64,000 bases of DNA from a virus: positions 1-64,000 of IMG/VR virus record IMGVR_UViG_3300032177_000010, one strand, 5' to 3'. Under the pieces are notes generated by a model. The model was not told the origin of the DNA, did not search any database, and worked only from the letters and a program-made list of their open reading frames with translations. Position 1 is the stretch's first letter. Each line of letters opens with the position of its first letter. A program made the translations under genes and the position numbers. Shown here piece by piece: positions 1 through 9,700 of this stretch.

Positions 1-3000
1 TGCCAGTACTTCCATTTCCTTTATCAATCAATAGAGGGAATGATCCTCCACCCTTAATATAGGCCCAAAGTTCTATGGTAAAACTTCCGCCCCCGAAGTT
101 TAGTAGAGCACTAGCTTGCATACTCTGAGAGGCCGCGCCAGATAGGTTAAATCCTACTGCTGGGTTAAAGTCTGCCTGATAACTACCTTGACCTAATGAG
201 GGGGAGTTATAATAGGTACCATTATAGGCACCCATTCTAGCTACTGCGGTTGTTCCAGAAAGTTCGCTTAATCTCCAATATGCGATAGGAGTATCTGCTA
301 CAACTATACTTTCGTATGAAACCAATCCTCCGGGGTAGGTCTGTTTAATATTAGCAAGTGCTTGTGCAGATGCCTTAACAACCCCAATAATAAGGGCTTC
401 TGCTTGACCTTCTTCGCGTCTTATATATTTTTCACTAGTATAGTAGAAACCAGCCTGTGCCACTCCAAATCCCCGAGCGTACAAGAATCCTGCTTGGGCA
501 TATACCAAACCTGTAGACAGGTAATGATTCATAATAGATGCTTGGGATAACTCTACTGGATAGATGGCTATATTATCGTAACTTGCATAGTAATTATACG
601 TAGCATTATACCCGTAATACCAACCATATGCTCCAATGCTTAACTGGAAACTACTTTGACTAGTTAGCCACCCACTTCTGGTTATAGTATTTGTAAGTTG
701 TCCATTTATATAGACCTTAAATACCTTATTATTATAGGTAATAGCCATATGATACCAAGTAGATGTTGTATATATTATACCTGTATCATAATAGGTATAA
801 GTATTGCGGTCCCCTATACCCACAACTACCTTAGTTCCCGCAGCGCCAGTCACCTCACCAAAGAATAGGTCCACATAATGAACGCTAGTAGAGGCTCCAT
901 CAGATAGGCTAAATATATTACTTCTTGAGGGGCTTCCTGTGGGCGACTGTACCCAAGCATCAATACTCCAAGTATTACCTGCAAACTCTGGAAGTTTTGA
1001 AGCGCCTTGCCAGAATCGGTACTCCCTATAATAGCCCATATTAAGACCGATTCTTTCTTTTCCAATAGGCGAACTAAATGCATAGGCGCTACTAGAATAG
1101 AAACTACTAGGACTAATAAGCCCAATTTCGTCGGGCCAGTAATAATTTGAATTGTCACTTGTATGTAGGCCATAAAGATGCGAAGCACCATCTGCTACTA
1201 CCTTTAATCCATACACATCTGAAACCATAATCTTAGTCTTAGCCTGACCAGACGCTATTAATTTACGTATAAAGACTCTGGCCTGTGCCATAGGCCCAAT
1301 ATTAGTATCAGCTATCGGATAGGTTTGTTTTATATCAACATTTGCTTGCGCATATTGTAGCCAAATATCTTCCCCTGTCTCTTGCTGATATATAGTATAA
1401 GCCATACTAGTAGCAGATACGAATTTTGTCGGATAATTTTTACCTGTTGTAACAAGGCTATAATGATCTTTAATTCTTAGTTCAGATATAGGATGATTAT
1501 AGATAACAAACTCATCTAGTTGAACTTCAGGTATTCTATTATTAGCTAAATTAAAGTAATGGTATCTTCCTGTCCAAGAGTATTTCACATAGGGGCTTAT
1601 AACTGCGGATTCTGCTAGGACTCCATCTACATACAATGATAACGTCGATCCATCTGAAGATAGAGTAGCTACAACATGGTGCCATGCGTTTGTATCTACC
1701 GGACCAGACGTTTTAACATACTTAGTAGACCAATTACTAAAAGTTGGATCATAATGATTATAAGTAGCATAAATCCAGTTACCAGCGGCAGGGGTGGCGT
1801 TCCAATTTGGTATATTATTAGGAGGGGGATGGGCAATCTCCCATCCTGTTAAGTCTCCAAGTCCTAGGTATATCGTTGCTCCATAAGCATCCCCATTATA
1901 TAATCTAATAGCAAAATTACTAGAGGGATTATTAGGTTTTATCCAGTATTCTAACGCCCACCCATTATCTCTTAGGGCCGTCCCATTTGTCGCACTACTA
2001 TAATAATATCCACTAGTAGCAAATCTAATTCCCTTTCCAATTGGGGCAACTGGTCCATCAACTTGAACGTTTCCTGCCGCCCCCGAGTTATAGGGGAGAG
2101 TATAAGCGCCCAATTTATCGATTAATGTAGCACTAGTAGGATTATCAAATGTATAGTAGGCTGATGGAGAATCATTAGCAACAATATTATCATATAGCAT
2201 CCAGTTAGTATTAGCTATTGCAGCCCTAGCGCTGCCTAATTGTTTAGCTTCATTAATAGATGCAAATGCTTGTGCATAACTTTGATTACGTGGAGGATCG
2301 CCGCCGCCATAGGATAGTATCTGTGCTTGAGCCTGTCCTCGTCCCAAGTTAGCCGGTACTGTACCCATACCTGTAACAGAAATATTATCAATTTCTATTA
2401 TTAATGGATTAGTGACATTACTGTTGTGATCTGCTTCAAAGTACCAATATATATGTCCGGGCTTATTATCTTCAATTCCAGTTAGTACATAAGTTACTTG
2501 CCATGCGGGAGGCTCACTGCCCGATAAAGCCCAAACCTTAACATATACTGTGTTTCCTTGGGCTTTAATCCTATAGGCATTTACTACTTTAGTATCTATG
2601 GTAGGATATACGTAGGTAGAAGCTTGAGAGTGATAAACAGAGTCTACTTCAAGTTGATTAGTCTGAGTACTAATCTCTGCTCCACTATTCCACCATTCAT
2701 TCGCCGGTTGGTCCCTTACTATAATAGTATTGTAAAGCTCTGTTGTAGGATCGTCTACGGCAGACGACTTGATTTCAAAATATAGTTCGAATTCATATAA
2801 ATTCTCTCCACCAAATTTGAATTCAATAGCATCCCACCAATCACCGGCTGCAATAGTGACTAAGCCCTTACCCCCACTTACAGAGTTTACAGTACTACCT
2901 TGACTAAGTATTGTATATCCGCTTCCAACATCGGGCTGTCCCCAGCCGTTGGATACAGTACGACTAAACGTATCTCTAAATAAATAGACTACCTCAGGAA

Positions 3001-3904
3001 GACCTAATGATACTCCTGCTTGGGCGTAGGCTTGTACATCGTAAACCAATACATGTGCTTGGGCTTGGCCAAACCAAGGCCAAATGGTTTCTCCTGTTTC
3101 TTGCTTATATACTGTCCAAGCAATTGCTCTCGCTTCTACCTTATTCTCAAATGACCATATATAAGAATCTGCTTGACCAGATGCTAAATATGAAGTAAGT
3201 ATTTGGGCTTCGGCCTGAGAGTAGGATTTATTTATTGCCCAAACAAAGATATACGCCTCTGCTTGCGCAAAGGGTTCAGGATTTTCAGGGTCGCCTATAT
3301 CTCCATTGGGATAAGTATGTACTATTAGGGATTGTGCTTGACCGTCACCTTTATAGGAGGTCAGAATATTAGCTAATGATTGTCCGTAACCCTGAGGACT
3401 ACTAAGAATCCAAGCCTCGCTTTGGGCTACTCCGCTAACTCCAATATAATACGTAGAATCAATCCAAGCTTCGGCTTGTGCCCACCAAGTACTTTTAACA
3501 ATTAAGGCTTGAGATTGGGCATGAGAAAATGAAGCTCTATTATAGATAACTCGTACAAAGTTTCTAGTTAATTGTACGGACGGGAGAGTTGTTGTAACAA
3601 TAGTTCTAACAAAGTTACTAGATACGTCTACAGGTACAGCAGTATTAGAAAATACTACTCGGGAATATATGTGGGAAACGGCAGCAGCGAGAATTGCTGT
3701 CTGTGCCTGTGCAGATACCCGTACTACGCTAGCAAATATAACAGCGCGCGACTGAGCATAGGCTCTGTATCTGGATAGGTTAGGATTATCTATATAGACT
3801 GAGGCTATACCAAACTGTATGTAATAATAGTAGTCAGAGGTACCTAGAACTATACCGCCAAGTTGAGAGTATGTTGTTCCCAATTGTCCGGTGGTATTAG
3901 CCAT
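1..3904 (-). CDS. Giant Y-A-Q-A-Q repeat / lectin-like tail protein (C-terminus cut by window edge)
   Basis: The reading frame opens at the ATG at 3904 and stays open to base 1, giving at least 1,301 residues; the C-terminus lies outside. Scattered copies of the Y-A-Q-A-Q/A-W-I motif (about residues 50-300 and between domains) are shared with the two giant genes at 32934-43018. Between them are jelly-roll-like domains: one beginning F-R-D-T-F-S-R (about 305-500) and three LamG/concanavalin-like segments (about 580-800, 905-1100 and 1200 onward), with the typical Trp-His-His/Tyr-His strand and the Tyr-V-D-G or Tyr-I-N-G hairpin. This layout suits a carbohydrate-binding tail fibre or virion-surface adhesin. 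It is the last visible gene of the tail block, downstream of tape measure and Dit. Function is inferred from architecture and position. Confidence 0.8.
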   Translation of the reverse strand, partial: MANTTGQLGTTYSQLGGIVLGTSDYYYYIQFGIASVYIDNPNLSRYRAYAQSRAVIFASVVRVSAQAQTAILAAAVSHIYSRVVFSNTAVPVDVSSNFVRTIVTTTLPSVQLTRNFVRVIYNRASFSHAQSQALIVKSTWWAQAEAWIDSTYYIGVSGVAQSEAWILSSPQGYGQSLANILTSYKGDGQAQSLIVHTYPNGDIGDPENPEPFAQAEAYIFVWAINKSYSQAEAQILTSYLASGQADSYIWSFENKVEARAIAWTVYKQETGETIWPWFGQAQAHVLVYDVQAYAQAGVSLGLPEVVYLFRDTFSRTVSNGWGQPDVGSGYTILSQGSTVNSVSGGKGLVTIAAGDWWDAIEFKFGGENLYEFELYFEIKSSAVDDPTTELYNTIIVRDQPANEWWNSGAEISTQTNQLEVDSVYHSQASTYVYPTIDTKVVNAYRIKAQGNTVYVKVWALSGSEPPAWQVTYVLTGIEDNKPGHIYWYFEADHNSNVTNPLIIEIDNISVTGMGTVPANLGRGQAQAQILSYGGGDPPRNQSYAQAFASINEAKQLGSARAAIANTNWMLYDNIVANDSPSAYYTFDNPTSATLIDKLGAYTLPYNSGAAGNVQVDGPVAPIGKGIRFATSGYYYSSATNGTALRDNGWALEYWIKPNNPSSNFAIRLYNGDAYGATIYLGLGDLTGWEIAHPPPNNIPNWNATPAAGNWIYATYNHYDPTFSNWSTKYVKTSGPVDTNAWHHVVATLSSDGSTLSLYVDGVLAESAVISPYVKYSWTGRYHYFNLANNRIPEVQLDEFVIYNHPISELRIKDHYSLVTTGKNYPTKFVSATSMAYTIYQQETGEDIWLQYAQANVDIKQTYPIADTNIGPMAQARVFIRKLIASGQAKTKIMVSDVYGLKVVADGASHLYGLHTSDNSNYYWPDEIGLISPSSFYSSSAYAFSSPIGKERIGLNMGYYREYRFWQGASKLPEFAGNTWSIDAWVQSPTGSPSRSNIFSLSDGASTSVHYVDLFFGEVTGAAGTKVVVGIGDRNTYTYYDTGIIYTTSTWYHMAITYNNKVFKVYINGQLTNTITRSGWLTSQSSFQLSIGAYGWYYGYNATYNYYASYDNIAIYPVELSQASIMNHYLSTGLVYAQAGFLYARGFGVAQAGFYYTSEKYIRREEGQAEALIIGVVKASAQALANIKQTYPGGLVSYESIVVADTPIAYWRLSELSGTTAVARMGAYNGTYYNSPSLGQGSYQADFNPAVGFNLSGAASQSMQASALLNFGGGSFTIELWAYIKGGGSFPLLIDKGNGSTG

Positions 3905-3931
3905 TGTATTGACCTCTTTATTGTATTAAAA

Positions 3932-4840
3932 TTATTCGAATACTACCGCTGCGGCCATTGTATAACCTGTTGCGGCAATTCCTCCTGCGGCTATAGGAAA
4001 TATCGGTCCAGCCCAAGGAGAGGAGCCATAAGATATCAAAATTTGAGGAGTATTATTTCCTCCCGTGTGTTGAACATAAGCAGCCTGTGTAACATAACCG
4101 GGGTTAGTAAACTGTCCACCCGACGTAGTATCTATCCAGATGGTTATTAACAGCCCTCCGGGGCTTCCCATAATAACCGGGGTCGTTTTAGTCGCATCTA
4201 GCCAATTAAAATCAACAAGTGTACCTACTCCTCTGAACACTGCTACAGCAGCGCATGAATCTGATCCTGAGCTATGCGTTAGAGTCCAAGTTCCGGGTTC
4301 AGTACTGGCAATTTTATACCAAATTCCTTGCCACTCATTAGACGAGGTATCATATCTAACTAATTGGGTCCAAGAATTATCGTTCATTGGCCCATTAATA
4401 TTTACTACAGAGTTGGTACACATTGCGGCCATAATAAGCAAGTCCCCATCCACAACACTCCCCGGCTTAGTAAATGAGAATGGAGAAGCCCCCACAGCAG
4501 TAACGCTGCCTACTAATGTTGCCGTAGTTTCTGTTAGAAATATAGCCCTTAATGCCCCAGCAGTTAGTACATGATGTACTTCTGCGCCAGAATTATGTAT
4601 GGATGCTTGCTGTACGCCTCTAATGGCCTCGCTAGCACGGATAATTGTAAAAGTATTACCAGAGACACCTGTAACCGTACAAATTTCATCTGGATATGAG
4701 GCTTCAGCCTTGATTAGAATTCTAAAGTTACCCGTAGTAGGAAATCCTGTTGTGCTAACTACTACAAGAGTAGTATCATCATCTAGGATACCTCCATCAA
4801 GAGAAGATTGCGCGCCATTTGTAAATTGTTCTTCTGGCAT
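3932..4840 (-). CDS. Tail fibre / baseplate-associated structural protein
   Basis: 302 residues from the ATG at 4840, which follows an AGGGGTGATG ribosome site; an ATG 14 codons upstream has none. Residues ~20-95 have the pattern common at the start of phage tail fibre proteins: a Thr/Val-rich strand, G-F-P-x-x-G-N-F-R-I, then H-V-L-T-A-G-A-L-R. The remaining ~200 residues are Gly/Ser/Thr-rich beta structure ending in a Gly/Ala-rich stretch, with no enzymatic motif. It lies between two lectin-like structural genes downstream of Dit, so a virion part is likely. The exact role (fibre, baseplate hub partner or decoration) is not resolved. Confidence 0.65.
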   Translation of the reverse strand: MPEEQFTNGAQSSLDGGILDDDTTLVVVSTTGFPTTGNFRILIKAEASYPDEICTVTGVSGNTFTIIRASEAIRGVQQASIHNSGAEVHHVLTAGALRAIFLTETTATLVGSVTAVGASPFSFTKPGSVVDGDLLIMAAMCTNSVVNINGPMNDNSWTQLVRYDTSSNEWQGIWYKIASTEPGTWTLTHSSGSDSCAAVAVFRGVGTLVDFNWLDATKTTPVIMGSPGGLLITIWIDTTSGGQFTNPGYVTQAAYVQHTGGNNTPQILISYGSSPWAGPIFPIAAGGIAATGYTMAAAVVFE

Positions 4841-4850
4841 GTCATCACCC

Positions 4851-5942
4851 CTACGCCTGTAATTTAAATCCAAATTCCGCATTAGTATTTATGTCGTCTA
4901 CTGTCCAAGGTAATCCAGTCGCAGGATTAATAGTCTCTATAAATGTGTAATTATTAAAGCTATTTGTTAAATTAACGTCACTTGCTGACCGTTCATAATC
5001 TATAGAGTTCTGTCTTTGCACAAGTCTTAGAGTTCTTGTTCCTGCATCAAGCTTTGCAGCCCTAACTCCATGCATAAGGCCATAGACTGCTATTGCATTA
5101 GTAGGTAAGTTAGTGTATTGATAAGTATCTATTGCGCCAATAGTTGCTGTTCTTACTAAATCTACATCCGAGGCTCCACCGGCCTCATCAATTAGGGGCC
5201 AATGCGCTGATCCAGCCGATGGCAGCCATCCTTGATTATAGCCATCTGCATTAGGATAAAGATCAAGAACCCTAACATCCCCTAGATATGGATTAGTAAA
5301 GCCTCCTATTTGATCCCCTGTATTATCTAAGATATAAAGATCATCGTAAGTTATACCCGGATTATAATCAGTATCCGAATAATTTAATATAAATAACTTA
5401 GCATAATTATTTGCGGTATTTACAGCATTCAATCCAGTAGTCATACTAAGAGCAACTACTCCATTTACTCTTAATTCTACATACGCAGAGTTACTAATAG
5501 ATACCTTTCCATCTATCCAGTACCATTGGTTAGGAGATAAGGGCTGGCTTGTGGCCGTTGCTAAAATTGCCGCTGCCGTAGTGTTACAGTTATTAAGAGT
5601 TTTGCGGGCATATTGTAAATATCCTGTACTACTAATGCAAATACCAGCTTGTGGTCCGGGGGCAGCATCAACGTTAGTATCGCAGAATGATAATAGCCAC
5701 CAAGTTCTGGTTGAGTTCCAACCCCCTAATTTAACCGCAAATCCGAACATAAATTCACTAATACTAGGTAAATTTGGTATATATGCATATGAGCTACCGT
5801 TATCCTGATTGGGAAAATATGCCCCTTGTCCACTTCCACTTACTCTAGAGTAGCCTGATGACCATGTTACATTTCCAGTATAGGGGCCATACATATTTCC
5901 AGAATCAAACCCATCAGCCCACCATATATCTCCTGCTGCCAT
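4851..5942 (-). CDS. LamG-like virion structural protein
   Basis: 363 residues. The N-terminus reads W-W-A-D-G-F-D-S-G, followed by a Gly/Ser-rich beta sandwich with Trp-Tyr-Trp-I-D-G and L-R-V-N-G-V hairpins, typical of concanavalin A-like (LamG) folds. The C-terminal ~150 residues (D-V-R-V-L-D-L-Y-P-N-A-D-G onwards) resemble the tail section that follows such domains in many phage structural proteins. The same architecture is visible in residues 1-370 of the giant gene at 38123-43018. Position next to Dit and the fibre genes suggests a glycan-binding tail-tip component. No catalytic residues recognised. Confidence 0.65.
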   Translation of the reverse strand: MAAGDIWWADGFDSGNMYGPYTGNVTWSSGYSRVSGSGQGAYFPNQDNGSSYAYIPNLPSISEFMFGFAVKLGGWNSTRTWWLLSFCDTNVDAAPGPQAGICISSTGYLQYARKTLNNCNTTAAAILATATSQPLSPNQWYWIDGKVSISNSAYVELRVNGVVALSMTTGLNAVNTANNYAKLFILNYSDTDYNPGITYDDLYILDNTGDQIGGFTNPYLGDVRVLDLYPNADGYNQGWLPSAGSAHWPLIDEAGGASDVDLVRTATIGAIDTYQYTNLPTNAIAVYGLMHGVRAAKLDAGTRTLRLVQRQNSIDYERSASDVNLTNSFNNYTFIETINPATGLPWTVDDINTNAEFGFKLQA

Positions 5943-5954
5943 TTATATCGCCCC

Positions 5955-6713
5955 CTATATATACCAGCGGTCATAATAAGATATATCTACACTACCGCCT
6001 GTTACTGTAAAAGTTGTTTCTCCTGCGCCCGCGTACATACGGTAGTCAGTATTCATTGAAGCATTCATATTAGTTACTCCTTCGATAGCGGTAAATGCCT
6101 CTGTATCTATTACAAGCCCACTTGCTGCTCCTGATATCGTAATGGTTCCAGTAGGCTCTCCATTAGCTGTTACTCCTGTAATTGTCATGCCTGTTCCTGT
6201 AGCCGTTATAATAGTTGGAGTCCATGCACCATTAGCTAACGTCCTACCTGTAGTAGAAACAGTACCGCTGCCAGAGAATGTATGTAAGGTTTCTCCTACT
6301 AGCCACGGTTTACACTCAAACTCTACATTATAGTCCAAGGTTCTAATCGAAGATGGTACAGACTTGTTAGTGGAGATTGATTTAGCTAATGCTACATAAT
6401 GTCTGTCCGTATATTGTACGTACAAATTTGTAAATACTCTTGAACTTCTAATCATTGTTGCGGCCAATTCTATCTGGTCTTTACAGGTGAGGTAATCCTG
6501 CTCCCAAACTTTAAGCGTCAGAGATAGTACCTTGTTAGCTAGTCCAACATCTTCAGAGTTGGAGCCATCAATATACGCGCCATAGTGCTGAGCTATATTA
6601 AGGATTGAATCCATAGTTTCACTCTGTACATAACCGGGCAATTGATAGCCGTTTTCAAAGTTTGTGCCGTTATAACTAGCTAAGTATTGCTGCGGTGGTC
6701 CTAGTGGGGACAT
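5955..6713 (-). CDS. Distal tail protein (Dit-like)
   Basis: 252 residues, directly downstream of the tape measure gene, which is where Dit is usually encoded in siphoviruses. Residues ~60-140 include L-T-L-K-V-W, an R-x-Y-V-A-L stretch and Y-N-V-E-F-E-C-K-P-W, resembling the N-terminal Dit/phage tail component domain that forms the hexameric hub ring joining tail tube and baseplate. The C-terminal ~110 residues are Thr/Gly-rich beta strands matching the usual appended C-terminal domain. Assigned from position and that short pattern; a generic 'tail protein' is the fallback. Confidence 0.65.
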   Translation of the reverse strand: MSPLGPPQQYLASYNGTNFENGYQLPGYVQSETMDSILNIAQHYGAYIDGSNSEDVGLANKVLSLTLKVWEQDYLTCKDQIELAATMIRSSRVFTNLYVQYTDRHYVALAKSISTNKSVPSSIRTLDYNVEFECKPWLVGETLHTFSGSGTVSTTGRTLANGAWTPTIITATGTGMTITGVTANGEPTGTITISGAASGLVIDTEAFTAIEGVTNMNASMNTDYRMYAGAGETTFTVTGGSVDISYYDRWYI

Positions 6714-6725
6714 AATTATTCCTCC

Positions 6726-9700
6726 TTAAGTTAACTTAGCCTTAATTGCTGCGGCCACTTTCTCTACCAGTTGATCCATTTGGGCGGGGGTAAGAAGTTG
6801 ACCATTAACATCTATGTTAACGCTGATTGGTCCTTGTGAGTCTCCTATGCTGACACCAGACTTGCTATTCATAGGTACGTTAGCCAATGCTGCAAAGTCT
6901 CCTGCGCCCACTCGGATTCTACGAATCGTGTCTGCCTTGGAAAGTAGGTCGTTCTGCTTCTTTATTTCATCTGTTAGTAAACCTATTCCCTTATTAAGAA
7001 CCTCTTGAGACAATCCTAGCTGTAGCCATATCCTCTTATTATCAAGCATAACAGCAACTAAGTCTTTAGCGTGTTCCTTATTCTCTCCGGGTATTGCGCT
7101 CTGATACTTCTTGGCCCAAGCAATAGCCCTCTGTAGATAAGCAGAAACATCGACGTTAGCTGTTTTCCATTCTTCGGGAATATCTATAACCCCTGTATCC
7201 TTTCCTGCACCGCCAGTCGATGGCGCTGCACCGGGCAATCCTCCAAGTTTGGGGAAAGGCGGTAACTCAGGCGTAGTATTCTTTGGTGCTGGATTATTTT
7301 TCTTAGCTTGTGCCATTGCCGCATCCCATCCGGCTTCATCGCTTGCTGCTCCCGTACCAAAATTATAGCGACGACCTCCATGTGCTTTAGCATATATCGA
7401 CTGTGCATCTTCTATTATTCCTGCATCACCAGTTGATCCATAAAGATAATTCATTCTAATATTATAAGTTAATTCTTTAACAGTAGGTAGAGAGTTTATT
7501 ACTAGCCCTACCCACTCTAATATCTTTCCCCAATCTGCCGCACTTTGAGCACTAGTATTAGTATTAGTTCCTGTTAGAATAATCTTCCCTACTAAGTCTG
7601 TTATAGATAACTCAGCAGCATTAGCATATCCGGGGAGCTTAGAAATAGATTTTACAAAAGCATCCCATTGCTTATTATCTATATCAGATACCAATGAAGT
7701 ACCGGGGGATTTTGTAAGTCCTGTTGATATTGCTTCTGATGAAGCCTTGTAATTCCTTACCCTTCCTTCCATCTCGGCATACTTACCCGCAGTAAGGTCG
7801 CCATTAATGAATTGATCATATAAACTAGCAGAAGTATCTGCAAGACTTTGATTTAAACTCTTCTGAGCATCTTCTAATTCTTTTGTTCTATCAGCAAGTA
7901 AGTCCGCGTCGGCGGCTGCTTGAACAGAACTCTTTCCAAGATATACTATATTTCCACCCAAATCTCGTATAGTATTTACTTGAGTACTCAAATCCATGTC
8001 TTTTAACCTTGGAATATACTTAGTTAAAAGTTCTATTTGATCTGCCCAAGTACTTGATCCGGGTACCATTCTCTTAGAAGGGTCTTGAGTATCCAACATC
8101 ATTTTCTCAAGTTGCTTTCTATCCCTTACAAATGGGGAGTCCCCTTGATCAACGGTACGTCGGCCAAATCTATCCGTACTAGGTATTCTACTTGTAACAG
8201 CTTGTGTCTCTACCTCTCCTAATATACTTTGTAAGAATCTATATTGATTCTCTGATGCTGTAACTTGTTCAGGGGAGAGTTTTCCTAACGCTTGTTTAGT
8301 ATTAAGTATCGCCTCTAATTTTAGATACCCTTCAGCGGCTTGGGTTATATTATCTTGAGCATACCCTGCTGCTATTAATGCGTCTCGGTATCTCTCTGCT
8401 TCTACTGCATTTTCCTTACTTAGATTATTTATTCCTTCCCATAATATTGCGGAGGTCTGTAAATTTTTAGGGATTCCCTCTATTACTTTTAATCCTTCTG
8501 GCGTATCCTTAAATAAAGTTTTAAAATTATTTATATCGGCTCCAAAGCCCTTTATATCCATATAAGATATTTTTCCGGGTGTTTCACCTATACCGGGCGC
8601 CCACCCCGGCGCTGTTCTTCCAGTCTCAAACATTGTTGGTCCTGATCGCATAGGACTACCAAAGTTTAAGTCAAGTCCTCCCTTATCATTTACATCTAAA
8701 TACTTCTCAGGATATTTTTGTTTTAAATATGCTAATTCTAATTGTTTTTGAATAGCTATTGATGCTGCTTCCCCTATTGTACCTTGCTGTATAGCATTAA
8801 TTATGCCTTGAGTTAAAGGTAGCCCAGTAGTTCCACTAGTAGCTAGTGTCTTAGTTAATTCTACAAATGACGCATTTAATTCATAATTAGTTGTAACTAA
8901 TTTAGCGGTCGTGTCTGCTAATTTAATCTTAGCAGCGTCACTAGCAAGTATAGAGTCTGTATCAGTCTTACCAGAAAGTTGTGCTATTTGTTTTACTAGA
9001 CTTTCTTGTTGTGTTACTAGATTTTTTGTACTAGTTTTAGCAAGATTATAAGCAGTAGCGGCATTTAGAATAGCTTCTGAATTTGAATCTAATTCTTTAG
9101 TTGCTTCTTTAGCATCGCCCGAAATCATTTGTAGAACAGTTCCAACGCCCATTAAAGCTATACCAGCAATTAGAGCATGGGGAACAACCGCCCCTAGCCC
9201 GGTTGTTATGGCACCGGCCATTTGTAATCCCCCGCCAAGCATTTGTAGCGGGCTTCCTCCACCCATTGCAGCACCAGCAAGCCCAGCAACGCCTATAGCC
9301 GCCGCTGCCGCTCCTGCCTTTGGGGTGAGTTTACTACTCATAAGTCCTTTTGCCCTTCCCCATGTTCCTACCCCTTGAATAGTACCGGAAGGAGTAGTAG
9401 AGGTCGGTATTGGTGCTAATTGTGTCCTTAGAGTTTTAGCTGCTGCAACCGCTCCCAATATACTAAATGTAAAAGCCTCCATAAATCCTATCATGGACCT
9501 TATGCCGACACTTATTAACTTAGATACTGCTAGAAATGCTGTAATTTGTAGTACTGTTGAGACTGCTCCGACAGAGATACCATCAAAGAATTTCAAAATA
9601 CTATCTAATACTGTAGTTAAACTACCGAGAGTTTCTTTAAGTATCCCGGCAAATTTCTCAAAGGCTATTTCATCAAGTCTAACTTTTAACTGAGTTAACT

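Noticed and set aside
850-1191. 113-residue minus-strand frame inside the left giant gene
   Set aside because: It is in a different frame from the continuous repeat/lectin reading frame that runs from 3904 to base 1 and has no ribosome site.
4140-4574. Open frame on the plus strand opposite the tail fibre gene
   Set aside because: No ribosome site, and it mirrors the codons of the minus-strand gene. Similar shadows at 10447-10800, 11446-11862, 22338-22730 and 31236-31709 were left out for the same reason.
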